64,000 nucleotides of DNA, from contig NC_134100.1 of NCBI RefSeq assembly GCF_000715075.1, positions 27,582,609 through 27,646,608 on the forward strand, read 5' to 3'. Made by a program: the position numbers and the translations under genes. This DNA is from Nicotiana tabacum. Taxonomy: Eukaryota; Streptophyta; Magnoliopsida; Solanales; Solanaceae. Within the stretch, counting starts at the first letter, position 1; the number at the start of each line of letters is the position of its first letter. A model generated the notes under the pieces. That model did no database searches. It was not told the DNA's origin and was given only the letters and a program-made list of their open reading frames with translations. Shown piece by piece: positions 11,355 through 22,424 of the stretch.

Positions 11355-13570
11355 CATAGGAGACGCACTTCCTAAATTAAGATTTCATTAATAGGAGACG
11401 CACTTCCTAAGTTTATTTTTACCCCTAGGAGACGCACTTCCTAAGTTTAATTTCATGTATAGGAGACGCACTTCCTAAATTAAGATTTCATGCATAGGAG
11501 ACGCACTTCCTAAATTATGTTTTCATTAATAGGAAACGCACTTCCTAGTTTAAAATCATTAAAGTTTTACCCCTAGGAGACGCACTTCCTAAGTTTATTT
11601 TTACCCCTAGAAGACGCACTTCCTAAGTTCAATTTCATGCATAGGAGACGCACTTCCTAAATTAAGATTTCATGCATAGGAGACGCACTTCCTAAATTAA
11701 GTTTTCATTAATAGGAGACGCACTTCCTAGTTTAAAGCCCTTAAAAAGTTTTACCCATAGGAGACGCACTTCCTAAGTTTATTTTTACCCCTAGGAGACG
11801 CACTTCCTAAGTTTAATTTCATGCATAGGAGACGCACTTCCTAAATTAAGATTTCATGCATAGGAGACGCACTTCCTAAATTAAGTTTTCATTAATAGGA
11901 GACGCACTTCCTAGTTTAAAATCATTAAAGTTTTACCCCTAGGAGACGCACTTCCTAAGTTTATTTTTACCCCTAGGAGACGCACTTCCTAAGTTTAATT
12001 TCATGCATAGGAGACGCACTTCCTAAATTAAGATTTCATGCATAGGAGACGCACTTCCTAAATTAAGTTTTCATTAATAGGAGATGTACTTCCTAGTTTA
12101 AAATCATTAAAGTTTTACCCCTAGGAGACGCACTTCCTAAGTTTATTTTTACCCCTAGGAGACGCACTTCCTAAGTTTAATTTCATGCATAGGAGACACA
12201 CTTCCTAAATTAAGATTTCATGCATAGGAAACACACTTCCTAAATTAAGATTTCATTAATAGGAGACGCACTTCCTAGTTTAAAATCAGTAAAGTTTTAC
12301 CCATAGGAGACGCACTTCCTAAGTTTATTTTACCCCTAGGAGACGCACTTCGTAGTCTGGGTCGTTCAGGTTATATTTTTTCTTTAGGAGACGCACTTCT
12401 TAGTCTGGTTCATTTAAGATTTCATTCGTAGGAGACGCACTTCCTAGTTTGAGTCATTGAAATTTTACTCATAGGAGACGCACTTCCTAAAATTGATAGT
12501 TCATTTATAGGAGACGCACTTCCTAAATTTAAATTCATCCATAGGAGACGCACTTCCTAGTTTAGGTCATTCTAGTTCAACCATAGGAGACGCCCTTCCT
12601 AGTCTGGTTCATCGAAGTTTACCTTTAGGAGACGCACTTCCTAAATTGATAGTTCATTCATAGGAGACGTACTTCCTAGTTTGAGCCATTGAGATTTTAC
12701 CCATAGGAGACGCACTTCCTAAAATTGATAGTTCGTTTATAGGAGACGCACTTCCTAGTTTGGCTTTTTCAGGTTATATTTTATTTTAGGAGACGCACTT
12801 CCAGAATTGAGATTTCACCCTTAGGAGATGCACTTCCTAGTTTAGTTCATTCCAGTTCAACCATAGGAGACACACTTCCTAGTCTGGTTCACGAAGTTTT
12901 ACCCATAGGAGACGCACTTCCTAAATTGAAAGTTCACCCGTAGGAGACGCACTTCCTAAATTGATAGTTCATTCATAGGAGACGCACTTCCTTGTTTGAG
13001 TCATTGATATTTTACCCATAGGAGGCACACTTCCTAAATTGATAGTTCATTCATAGGACACGCACTTCCTAGTTTGAGTCATTGAGATTTTACCCATAGG
13101 AGGCACACTTCCTAAAATTGATAGTTCATTTATAGGAGACGCACTTCCTAGTTTGGCTTTTTCAGGTTATATTTTATTTTAGGAGACGCACTTCCGGAAT
13201 TGAGATTTCACCCTTACGAGATGCACTTCCTAGTTTGATTCATTTTAAGTTCGACCATAGGAGACGCACTTCCTAGTCTAGTTTATTGAAGTTTTACCTG
13301 TAGGAGACGCACTTCCTAATCAAGGTCTTTCAAGTTTTTCTTTTAGGAGACGCGCTTCTTAAATTGAGATTTTATTCATAGGAGACGCACTTCCTAGTTT
13401 TAGTCACTGAAGTTTTCACCCCTAGGAGACGCACTTCCCAGTCTTGGTCATTTAAATTCACTCCTAGGAGACGCACTTCCTAGATTAGTTCATTCAGATT
13501 TTATTTTTAGCAGAAGCACTTGCTAGCCAATTCTTGGTTTTACTCATAGGAGACGCACATCTTAGTCTAG
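11355..13570 (+). repeat. Minisatellite of ~36-bp units in the 3' part of element B
   Basis: About 60 units share TAGGAGACGCACTTCCTA, separated by roughly 17 variable bases. In the 5' third the spacers recur in a fixed order of five units, giving a higher-order period of about 182 bp (GTTTTACCC landmarks near 11564, 11748, 11930, 12112 and 12294). From about 12350 the units are more diverged. Each core is an interrupted palindrome (TAGGA...TCCTA). Amplified repeats in the 3' untranslated part are a known habit of Tat-lineage elements and a known source of satellites. Confidence 0.92.
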
Positions 13571-14540
13571 TCTTTGGTTTACTCTCATTGCATCAGTGGT
13601 ATAAGTGATTTACAATTTTGCTAACAACTCACAAGTCTTCCTAGTGCAAACTGGGGAAGAAAATTTTGTTTGTTTTGTTTGTTTTGGTTGCAGGATCCCA
13701 CTTGGAAAACAAGGGAACACAGAAGGTTTCGGCAATCAGGCTCCCACCTGGAGAACAAGGGAAGACAGTACAAGAACCAAGGGAAAGCAATTCAAGTTTC
13801 AAAGGAAGATAGTATAGATTTCGAGGGAAAACAGTTCAAGCTTCGAGGAAAAACAGTGCAAGTATTAGCAATCAGGCGCCTACTTGGAGAATAAGAGAAT
13901 TCACTTCAGAACACAATTCAAGTTAGCAGCAAAAGGAGCTCGCGGAAAGAATGCAAGTCAGCAGTCCAAGGTGATCAACAGAAGTTAGTTCCAATAAAAA
14001 AAAGAGAGGAGAAAGACAAGAAGTCAATCCAAAATGCAGAAGTTGATATGGGCTGCTCAAGACATGGCCAAGGTCACAAGCACTCCACGCCTGGTCCTGA
14101 TCTGGAAAACCAAAGAAGGATGAACTAGCACCTACAACTAGCAAGCATCAAGGTTCAAATCTAAAGTCTGTATGAAGAACCATTCAAGACTCAAGATCAA
14201 GCTTCAGAAGACTTATAGATAGGAATCTTGTAACTCATAATTGATATGCCTAGTTAGTCATTTTTATGTTTTGATTTTTGATGTAACAACAGGACCGCGG
14301 ATCGGAACCTCGGCGGAACGGCACCTCGACCGGCTCTTCACCTCGGTATACTCCATCATCTCACTCACCTCTGAACTACACGTGGTCTGATTCCTTTATA
14401 ACCAAGGATATGTAGGCAGCTCAAATACAAGGGCTCGGTCACATTCCCCTTTTCTCTTAGTTTTAGTCTCTCCAAATAAGGGTCGGGTCAAAATACCCCT
14501 CTAGTCGTTCTTTGTCTGAAAACTCTTCATGTTTCCAATC
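13571..14540 (+). other. 3' end region of element B between array and polypurine tract
   Basis: This is non-coding. It holds degenerate repeats of a GGAGAACAAGGGAA type (13740-13880) and a hairpin motif at 14373. Short open frames (13605, 13923 reverse) have no recognisable domain. Confidence 0.5.
14373..14440 (+). other. Hairpin motif, copy 5 of 8 (before 3' LTR of B)
   Basis: The outer stem is CTACA/TGTAG, a compensatory change from CTACG/CGTAG. The inner stem is TCCTT/AAGGA. Confidence 0.62.
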
Positions 14541-14553
14541 AAAAAGGGGCAGC
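14541..14553 (+). other. Polypurine tract of element B
   Basis: AAAAAGGGGCAGC lies directly before the 3' LTR start TGTAGACG. It is the expected plus-strand primer. Confidence 0.82.
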
Positions 14554-16945
14554 TGTAGACGTGTGATTTTTTACCCTCCCCAAGATTTTTCATATTTTAG
14601 CACGTAAATATTTAATTTAGCCCTAATATAGCTATTTCAACTAATTTTTACTCTCTTACTTTATTTTACTACAAGAAAACAAAAATTACAAAAAAAATAG
14701 TTTCATTAATGTTTTGCAATCATTTTAATCTTGAAAAAAATACCCAAAAATAGTTTTTGTTTTAATTGTCAGTCTCATTTTAATAGTTATTTTGCTTACG
14801 TAGGATTAATTAAATAAGATCGTGTTTTTATTCTCGGTTGCGGGGAAAGAATAACATTTGAGTTCAAACGACCCATTTTTAGGCCAAAAATTCGGATAAC
14901 CCAATACCCAAGCCCACTACCCTAAACCTAGACCTAGACTCTACAAAAAGGGGGGGAAACACCTAAAAAAAAAAGGGAGACACTTCAGCCGAGACTGGCA
15001 TTTTGAGAGGGACCAAAGATGAAGTCTTCTTCTCCAACACAGAAACCCTAGAAGACTAGGGCCTCTACTTCATCTTCTTCTTCCTAAAGAAAACAAAGAA
15101 GAACCCTAAGAGCAAAACCCTAGTCCCCTTGCTTCTTCTTCTTCACGATAACAGCCACACACGACCTCCCTCACCTCCAAACGACCCCTTCCATCGACCA
15201 CCCTTCACCAGTCGTCGAACCTCCATAGCCACCGGACAGAGAAGCAACGAACACCATAGCCACCCGTTCGTTGCTTCTGCTTCTGCTTCGTCAACCACGA
15301 ACAGCCACAGCAACAGCCTTCACCCCCATTTCCCGTCGTCAATACCACCCCAAACGACGACCGTGACTGCCTGAAACCGGCGACCACCAGCAGTCCGCCA
15401 CTCCAGCCACAGTCGTCTTCTCCACCAGCGACAGTCACACGCAGCAAACAACCACTCCTTCTCCTCCAATCTCCATCGCAACCAGTCGTAAAACCAGCTC
15501 TAGCTACATGAAAAATAGTAGCTCAAACCCCGTCGTGCTTCGTCTTCCTCACGTGAACCAGTCCGGCGACCCTCCATTAAATCTGGCGACCTTCATTTTG
15601 TCTCGAAACAGCCCGTCCTTGTCCTTATCAAACCTGTTCGAGGTTCGTTGCAGTCGAATCTTAGGTGTCGAGGTTCGTCTACGGTTCATCGCGTTTTGAG
15701 TATAACGCTGCCTTGCGGTTAGTTTTTCAGATTTGTTTGAGGCGTTATTTGGCGTTTTTCTTCCTTTGCTTCAGCAGATTTTTAGTTGTTCCCTGCTCAT
15801 ATGTATGTGGTTATTCACTTGTTTTTTGATATGAGCATATGAGTGAGATTCTGGCAAAAAGATGCATAATCATGCCTAGTTTTCTTTTTTTGTTTAAATT
15901 TTGTTTCTAGTGTTTGTACTATTAAGAAACATTGAAGTTAGGTTATAGATTTATTTTATTTTTTTTACGTGATTTTGCTCAACAGATATAGTCTAGTGCA
16001 ATTCTCTTAGTAGTTGTGTAAATATGGGCTTAAACCTTTGGTAGAAGTAATCCTTTGAAATTAGAATACGAGGCGTGTCATTTAGCAAATTTTATGGCCA
16101 TCGCAAAGTGCAAACGTGTAGTTGTTTTAGGCGCATGTTTAATAAATATTACTTTCCTAAATTCGGGTGCGCATTTATGTGACCCAAATCCAAATCTCAA
16201 CGGAGTCGAAATGTGTCTCTAATCACGGGTACATTGATTGTGACGTGGTCCGAGATGCATGTCCATGACGTTGCAAATTCCTTTAAAAAAATAAGAATGA
16301 GATGAGCCTCGCCGAATAAAAATACAAAATTGCGGGGCCCTCGGTAAATATTTGCTTTAAAATTGCTTAGACTTCGGGATGGACCGTTTAGCAAAATTTC
16401 ACGGCCCTACCCAAAGTAAATGATACGCTAGTCGCTTTAGGCGCGCCTTTAATAATTTAATTTTCTTAAAACTCGGGTGCACATTTATGTGACCCAAATC
16501 CAAATCTCAACAGAGTTGAAATGTGCCAACAACCACGGGTGCATTGATGTGACGTGGTTGGAGATGTATTTCCATGATGTTGCAATTCTTGATAAAAAAA
16601 AATATAATAATAATGACAAAAGCGGTTAAAAGTTAAAACTTGCACATGAGCTCATAATTGTATAGAATCATATAAACAAGCTGAATATGACAGTTGAGCG
16701 ACTGTGCTAGAACCACGGAACTCGGGAATGCCTAATACCTTCTCCCGGGTTAACAGAATTCATTATCCGGATTTCTGTAATACAGAGTCATTCTTTTCCT
16801 TGATTCGGGATTAAATTGGTGACTTGGGACACCCTAAATCTCTCAAGTGGCGACTCTGAAATAAATAAATAAATCCCGTTTCGATTGTCCTTTAATTGGA
16901 AAAACTCCTTCACCCCTTGCGGGGGCGGAAAAAGGAGGTGTGACA
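14554..16945 (+). repeat. 3' LTR of element B
   Basis: The 2,392-bp copy is nearly identical to 2651-5065 and ends GTGTGACA followed by the target duplication GCTAT (16946-16950). The high similarity of the two LTRs implies a recent insertion. Confidence 0.9.
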
Positions 16946-17278
16946 GCTATTTTCGTAAAAGAACGAACAAGTTTGTGAAAGGTCGTAAAATAATCCTTCC
17001 CGGCCTTAAAATTCATGTGAAATTGAGAAGGGGCCACATCTGAAAAACAACCATTTGGTTAAAATTGGCATATAGGGGAAGGAATCTGGCTGTTTGTTTT
17101 TGAATTTGTAATTCTTTGATTAGAGTATGCGGGTTATTTGATTTTCGATACCGTTTGTTGTCTTTTGTCAAAGTCTGTTAGTATGGTCAGTTTTTAAACT
17201 TTTGTAATCAAGTTTGTTTTATTATGAAAATTGAAAATTCCAAAAAATATTTTATTATTATTTATCTTTTATTGGTCC

Positions 17279-17343
17279 AAACTACGCAAGGTCTAATTCA
17301 TGCGGGGACATGATACGTAGGCAATCTACATAAGGTTCGACCA
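17279..17343 (+). other. Hairpin motif, copy 6 of 8 (upstream of gag of A)
   Basis: CTACG/CGTAG is a perfect outer stem. The inner stem TCATG/CATGA is perfect. GGTC can pair with downstream GACC. Confidence 0.64.
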
Positions 17344-17381
17344 CCGCTAAAAAAGAAAAAAAGAAAGTGAATAAAAGAAAT

Positions 17382-17383
<2 letters not shown>

Positions 17384-17422
<39 letters not shown>
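17384..17422 (+). repeat. (GA)n microsatellite
   Basis: About 19 GA repeats follow the hairpin motif in the leader of A. Reading frames through it give only Arg-Glu or Ser-Leu runs. Confidence 0.95.
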
Positions 17423-17427
<5 letters not shown>

Positions 17428-17704
17428 AAGAAAAAAGAAAAAAAGAGGGAATGGAGGGTTTCCGAAACATTTGAAAAATGCACAAATAAAATAAGTCGGG
17501 ATGATGAATGCGGTAGGAGCAAAAACATGTTAGAAATGGTTAACTGCCTAAGAACATTGCATCCCCCAACATGCAATTGCAATATCTATTAAAACTCTAA
17601 CGCTAACAGGTTTGTTGTTCGTCCAATTCCAAACAGTTAGTTGTTAAAGCGTACTGGCACCATACCATTATCAAACAAGATCAAAAGGGCCTATACCAGA
17701 AAGC

Positions 17705-19603
17705 ATGACTGGCTCAGAAAATAGTGTTGATTTGGAAAGGACGACACATCAGATGCTGAAGGAGGCGATGGCCAATATAGAAAAAATGAGATTGGAAATG
17801 AATGAAATGCAGCTAGCCATGACTAAGGTGCAAAAGGGGCCCGAACCACTCGTCACTCCTACTCCCCCACCAGGACACACTCCGGAATACCCTTCCCCCG
17901 CCCCTTCAACAAGCTTCCCAAGCTACCACTACTATCAGGGGAGAGATGCCTATGATCCCCAAGCTCCGCCACCCAATCAGAACCCTCCACCACCAAATGT
18001 TCCTGTCTTTGTGGCACCTCTCCCAGCCACATTACAAAGATCTTCTAGTGAACCACTGTTCCAAGTTCACGACACCCAATATTTTCCTCCTGAACCCACT
18101 TTTAAAGCTCCTAAGCCATACACATATACACCCCAATTTGGGATCCCAGAGGAAGCTGAGAAACCGGTTAAGAACACAGAACATGAGGAGGTGATTCGAA
18201 AGGTCAAAAGCCTGGAGCAATCCTTCAGGAACATGCACGGGTTAGGCCACCAGGTCAGCGTGGCCTACAAGGATCTATGCCCTTTCCCTAACGTCCAATT
18301 GCCGGTAGGGTTCAAGATGCCCAAGTTCAATTTATACGAAGGGCATGGCGATCCTGTGGCACATCAACGGGGTTTTTATAGCAAGATGAGAGGAGTTGGT
18401 GGCAAAGACGAGCTACTGATAGCTTACTTTGGCCAAAGCCTAAGTGGGTCAGCACTGGAATGGTATACAAGACAAGATCCGAGTAGGTGGTACACCTGGG
18501 ACGATCTAGCACAGGCTTTCGCAGGTCACTTCCAGTACAACCTTGAGATAGTCATTGACCGTCTCACATTGCTAAAGTTTGAGAAGAATCCCGGGGAGAG
18601 CTTCTGGGAATTTGGGTTCTGGTGGAGAGAACAGGCAGCCAGAGTTGATCCTCCAATGAGGGAAAACGAAATAGTGGACTATTTTCTGCAAACTCTAGAG
18701 CCAACGTACTTTGGTCACTTGGTAACGTTAGTTGGCAAATCCTTCAATGAAGTAGTGAAAATGAGAGTTATGATAGAAGCGGGACTTAAGTCCAATAAGA
18801 TCCTGAGTTACTCGGCAATCAAGGCAATGACTCAGGCCATTCAGAGCGGCATGGGAGGTGCGCTTGAAAAGAAAAAGAGAGAAGAGGTCGCGACAATAGA
18901 GGCAGGCAACTGGTCCAGATCGAGAGGTCCTTCCCCTCGCTACCAACCCAGACCCCATCACCCAAACTACCCTCACACTCCAAATTGCCCTCCACAACCC
19001 TACTACCCGCCACAAGAACTACACTTCTCCGTACACCAAGCCCAGACGTACACTCAGCCTCCAGCTCGCCCGCAATGGCGCGCGGTGGCTCCCCAAAACA
19101 CATATCCACCTCCACAAAACACCTATCTGCCGCCAAGGGCCTACAGGAACCTTCCAAGGGCAGGTTTCCGGGGAAATCAGGCTTTCATAAATGAAAGAAT
19201 ACAGAGAACATTCACTGAGTTGGGAGAAACCTATACTGCCGTGTTCCACAAATTAAGGCAGTTAGGCTTGTTGAGTCCTGTTGAGCCCAGATTGCCAAAT
19301 CCCCTTCCCAAAAATATGGACCACTCGGTAAGTTGTGAGTATTGTTCGGGGGCTCCCGGACATGATACCGAGAAGTGTTGGAAGTTGAAACATGCAGTGC
19401 AAAATCTTATTGACACCAACAAGATTGAGGTTCAGACACCAGAGGCACCCAACATCAATCAGAACCCGTTGTCGGCACACCATGAAACCCACATGATCGA
19501 GCTAGTACACGAAGGAGGGGAGCTAAAGAAACCCTCACAAACAGTGATGATGATCCGTGTCGGTTCAAAAGAAAAGTTAACCAGTGGAAAAGCGGTGGTA
19601 TAG
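17705..19603 (+). CDS. Full-length gag of element A
   Basis: The 632-residue ORF starts at an ATG that precedes a charged, coiled-coil-like segment (residues about 10-45). Next come a Pro-rich region (50-150), the retrotransposon gag core (about 200-370, with GSALEWYTRQD and the following W-x2-L-x3-F pattern), a second Pro/Tyr/Gln-rich region, and a zinc knuckle CEYC...GHDTEKC near residues 544-558 (CX2CX5HX4C). Gag forms the particle that packages element RNA. The frame ends at a TAG after which the same frame stays open to about 19700, so the stop may have replaced a Gln codon. The gag is open although pol is gone, as in elements described as TR-GAG. Expression is not shown. Confidence 0.88.
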   Translation: MTGSENSVDLERTTHQMLKEAMANIEKMRLEMNEMQLAMTKVQKGPEPLVTPTPPPGHTPEYPSPAPSTSFPSYHYYQGRDAYDPQAPPPNQNPPPPNVPVFVAPLPATLQRSSSEPLFQVHDTQYFPPEPTFKAPKPYTYTPQFGIPEEAEKPVKNTEHEEVIRKVKSLEQSFRNMHGLGHQVSVAYKDLCPFPNVQLPVGFKMPKFNLYEGHGDPVAHQRGFYSKMRGVGGKDELLIAYFGQSLSGSALEWYTRQDPSRWYTWDDLAQAFAGHFQYNLEIVIDRLTLLKFEKNPGESFWEFGFWWREQAARVDPPMRENEIVDYFLQTLEPTYFGHLVTLVGKSFNEVVKMRVMIEAGLKSNKILSYSAIKAMTQAIQSGMGGALEKKKREEVATIEAGNWSRSRGPSPRYQPRPHHPNYPHTPNCPPQPYYPPQELHFSVHQAQTYTQPPARPQWRAVAPQNTYPPPQNTYLPPRAYRNLPRAGFRGNQAFINERIQRTFTELGETYTAVFHKLRQLGLLSPVEPRLPNPLPKNMDHSVSCEYCSGAPGHDTEKCWKLKHAVQNLIDTNKIEVQTPEAPNINQNPLSAHHETHMIELVHEGGELKKPSQTVMMIRVGSKEKLTSGKAVV

Positions 19604-20600
19604 TTGGAAAAGGTATATGGCAAGCCAGTTATGGTGTTGGGAAAAGGGTCCAGTGAGGCAGATGTACAGTTTGTGGGGATGAAAGCAAAAATCAACAATT
19701 GAATGGCTACTTCTCTCCCTATACGAAGGGAGTCTTGGTAGTGGGCTCTGATTTTCTTTCTTGTTGTCTGGATTATTCCAGGGTTGTAATCCAGATTTCT
19801 TTTTGTGCTCGCCAAAGTGAGAAACCTTGCTATCCCGTATTTTAATAAAGTGAAAGTTTTTTTTTCCTCATTCCTTATTTTGTTTTAATTTTTCTTCTTC
19901 TTTTTCTCTTCTGAATAGTTCTCTTTATACTGGTTCTAATGACATGGCATGCACGACGGATCTTCAACCTAGTCTAAAAAAAATCAATCTGATTTCGAAC
20001 TTATAGTACAAGATTGTGATGATAAGTCGGAATACGATGAGGATGAAGCCTTCGAAGAAATTAACAGAGAGTTGAGCCAATTTGAAGAAAAAAAAAAGAG
20101 CCCAACTCAAATGACACGGAAGCCGTCAATCTAGGGGATGCAGATGATATCAGGGAAGCTAAGATAAGCGTCCACATTGAACCAAACATCAGGGAAGAAC
20201 TAATCAAAGCACTTACTGAATTCAAAAATGTTTTGCATGGTCATACGACGACATGCCGGGTTTAAGCACCAATCTAGTGGTTTACAAATTGCCCACTGAC
20301 CCGACATTTCCTCCCGTCAAGCAAAATTGAGGAAGTTCAAAACCGACATGAGTGTGAAGATTAAGGAAGAAGTAACCAAACAGCTGAATGCTAAGGTTAT
20401 TTGGGTCGCTCAATATCCTGATTGGTTGGCTAATGTGGTGCCAGTGCCAAAAAAAAAGATGGAAAAATCCGGGTGTGTGTTGATTATCGCAATCTGAACA
20501 GAGCAAGCCCAATGACGCTTTATGTTTAATAGATATCGAAGGAAAATGCGTCGACATGGATATCAATTCTGACGCAGTTAAGAGATATTATGTATGATTT
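19604..20600 (+). pseudogene. Pol remnant of element A: RT N-terminus joined to integrase tail
   Basis: Between 19998 and 20530 the translation, over several frameshifts, gives an acidic linker and then the first part of a Ty3/gypsy reverse transcriptase. Recognisable pieces are WLANVVPVPKK (near 20430) and VCVDYRNLNRA (near 20475). Frame breaks lie at A-runs near 20090 and 20450. The catalytic YxDD, RNase H and integrase cores are absent. At 20575-20598 the reading becomes KRYYV and stop, which resembles the end of Tat integrases (element C ends KRYYF). A large internal deletion has therefore joined the RT fingers to the pol tail. Confidence 0.7.
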
Positions 20601-20825
20601 CTTGTAATTGTAATTGTTGTTCATTTATCGGAGAATGAAATGACGGGGGCAATTCTTTCTTCTATCCAAACACTTTAACTTTTGCTTCCCTTTTTTAGCC
20701 TTATTTATTCTTTCATATACCTATTTTTGGAATCAGTAATGAAAATGAAAGAAAAAGAGAAGAAAAAACAAATAATGATAATAAAGACAAAAGAAAAGTC
20801 ACAAGAAAAAAAACAAAGGAAATGG

Positions 20826-20885
20826 GAATTACGTTTGACCTGATTCCTCAAAGAAGGATACGTAGGCGCCTCACGGCTCGGTGAT
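20826..20885 (+). other. Hairpin motif, copy 7 of 8 (after pol remnant of A)
   Basis: The outer stem is TTACG/CGTAG with a T-G wobble. The inner stem is TCCT/AGGA. Confidence 0.58.
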
Positions 20886-21239
20886 GGTGTAACAAAAAAA
20901 AATCCCCAAGCAAGAAAACTGGGGCAGAAGTTGTGTTTGTAATTTTGGGAAGAAAGTTTGATTCCAAGAGTTGTAATGTTTTACCCATCAAAATGATTTT
21001 GAACCCTCTTGATACCCCTTTTCTTTTAGCCATACACAAAAACCCATATTGATGTCCAAAAAAGACCTCCCGATCAGTATCCGAGAAGTGCCAAGTCATG
21101 CAAACGAAAGTCAGAAATAACACTCTGATCCCCAGCAGAGAAGAGGATCATAAACTGGAAATGAATTGATAATCGAAAAGAATCCCCAGCAGAGAGAGTC
21201 ATATCGGCAGCACTCCAATCCCCAGCTAAAAATAAAATA

Positions 21240-21430
21240 AAATGAGAGAGTCTTATCGGTGAAAACCTTCACAGGCACCATAAGGCGACAAAAGATGAGA
21301 GAAATAAAACGAGAGAGTCTTATCGGTGAAAACCTTCACAGGCACCATAAGACTACGGAGTTGAGAGAAATGAGAGAGTCTTATTAGTGAAAACCCCTCG
21401 AAGGGCACTATGAGGTGACAAGACAAGATT
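21240..21430 (+). repeat. ~65-bp tandem repeats in the 3' part of A (counterpart at 9900-10150 in B)
   Basis: GAGAGTCTTATCGGTGAAAA recurs near 21246, 21313 and 21374 (diverged). B has the same kind of repeats, so they predate the split of the two elements, unlike the 30-bp and 36-bp arrays. Confidence 0.75.
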
Positions 21431-22424
21431 GGCGGAAAGGATCCGCATTTGGCAAAGAGTTGAGTGCCTGTTTATCCCCAGCAACATGAGGCCGTCCGAA
21501 GGGTTGATTGATACAAATAGACTGGGTTGATTAATCCGGAATGCGCGACATGATCGTTGGGATCGGTTATATCATTCAGATAAGTTCTTTTCTTTCCTTT
21601 TCCCCAGCATTTGTTCAGAAAGACTTCTTCTTTTTCTATTTTTTTGAGATCATCACTTTTTCATTTCTTGGTTTAAAGACTTTACCTCCCCAACAGTTTG
21701 TTTTTGAAAACGATTTTCAGAGCATACTACCAGTTGCCAAAATGATGCAAAGCAAAATGCGAATAGGACAGGCCAAAGATAAGGCGATAAAGTGAAAAGA
21801 AGTTGGTCGCAAGACCAAATGATGAATGGATCTAGATCCCAAGAGGACCAAATTTCCAAGGGAAGTTGGAGAAAAACAGGAAAACAACAGTTGAGAAAAT
21901 TGTGGACCTAATTCCAAGAGGTCCCCCAGTAGATCATCGAGATATAGGAGCATCCCCGACAAATTTTCGACCAAGTTCCAAGAGGGTCGGACAACACAGA
22001 GTGGGAAGGAAGAAAAGGAAAATTCATCCCCAGCAAAATAATCCCCAGCAAGTTTTGATAGCGTAATGAAACACAAAGCGGGGAAGGGAGAAAGGGAAAA
22101 ACCATCCCCAGCAAGAGTGGCACGAGCACTCACCATGTTTTAAAACTAACAAATTTTCTTTGATTTGAAGCAGGAAAAGGAAATCTTATTAATGGCGAAA
22201 AAACATGCCACAAGGAAAAGCACCAAAACTGGGGTAGAAAATTTTCTACCATTGTCGAAAATTTTCTCGGAGGAACGAGGAAATCAATTCAAGTTTTAAG
22301 AGATAGCAAGACAGCACGATTTTAAGAAAAACAGTCGGAGGTAAGACAATTTCAAGTTTTGAAGTCGGGAGCCCGCTCGTATAATAGAGGTATGCAGTTC
22401 ACTCTTTAAATTTCAAGTTTTGAA

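Larger units (their letters stand above)
2651..16945 (+). mobile_element. Element B: complete non-autonomous Tat/Ogre-type LTR element nested in A
   Basis: The 14,295-bp element has LTRs at 2651-5065 and 14554-16945 and a perfect GCTAT target duplication. The internal part repeats A's plan: primer site, leader repeats, gag with a zinc knuckle, 3' non-coding part, minisatellite and polypurine tract. No protease, reverse transcriptase, RNase H or integrase sequence was found, and the gag lacks its central domain, so B must have been moved by proteins from a relative. It entered A at a site that B itself also contains (7076-7085). Confidence 0.9.
16946..17704 (+). other. Remainder of element A leader after the B insertion
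   Basis: The sequence resumes A's leader, matching 7076-7580 of B. It contains hairpin motif copy 6 (17279) and a GA microsatellite. No gene. Confidence 0.75.
20601..22424 (+). other. 3' non-coding region of element A
   Basis: It contains hairpin motif copy 7, two to three ~65-bp repeats with AGTCTTATCGGTGAAAACC (21249, 21316, weaker 21378) and at least eight copies of CCCCAGCA. Two of those (21128-21140 and 21182-21194) are 13-base perfect complements of the primer site at 800-812. Open frames such as 21541-21795 show no domain. Confidence 0.6.

Noticed and set aside
10389..11368. Frames of 60-136 codons in the 3' region of element B
   Set aside because: They run through repeats of the CCCCAGCA type, with no similarity to protease, RT or integrase.
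11355..13570. CRISPR-like array (short repeat with variable spacers)
   Set aside because: The spacers recur in fixed order, the repeats are diverged, no cas genes are present, and the array lies in a plant LTR retrotransposon.
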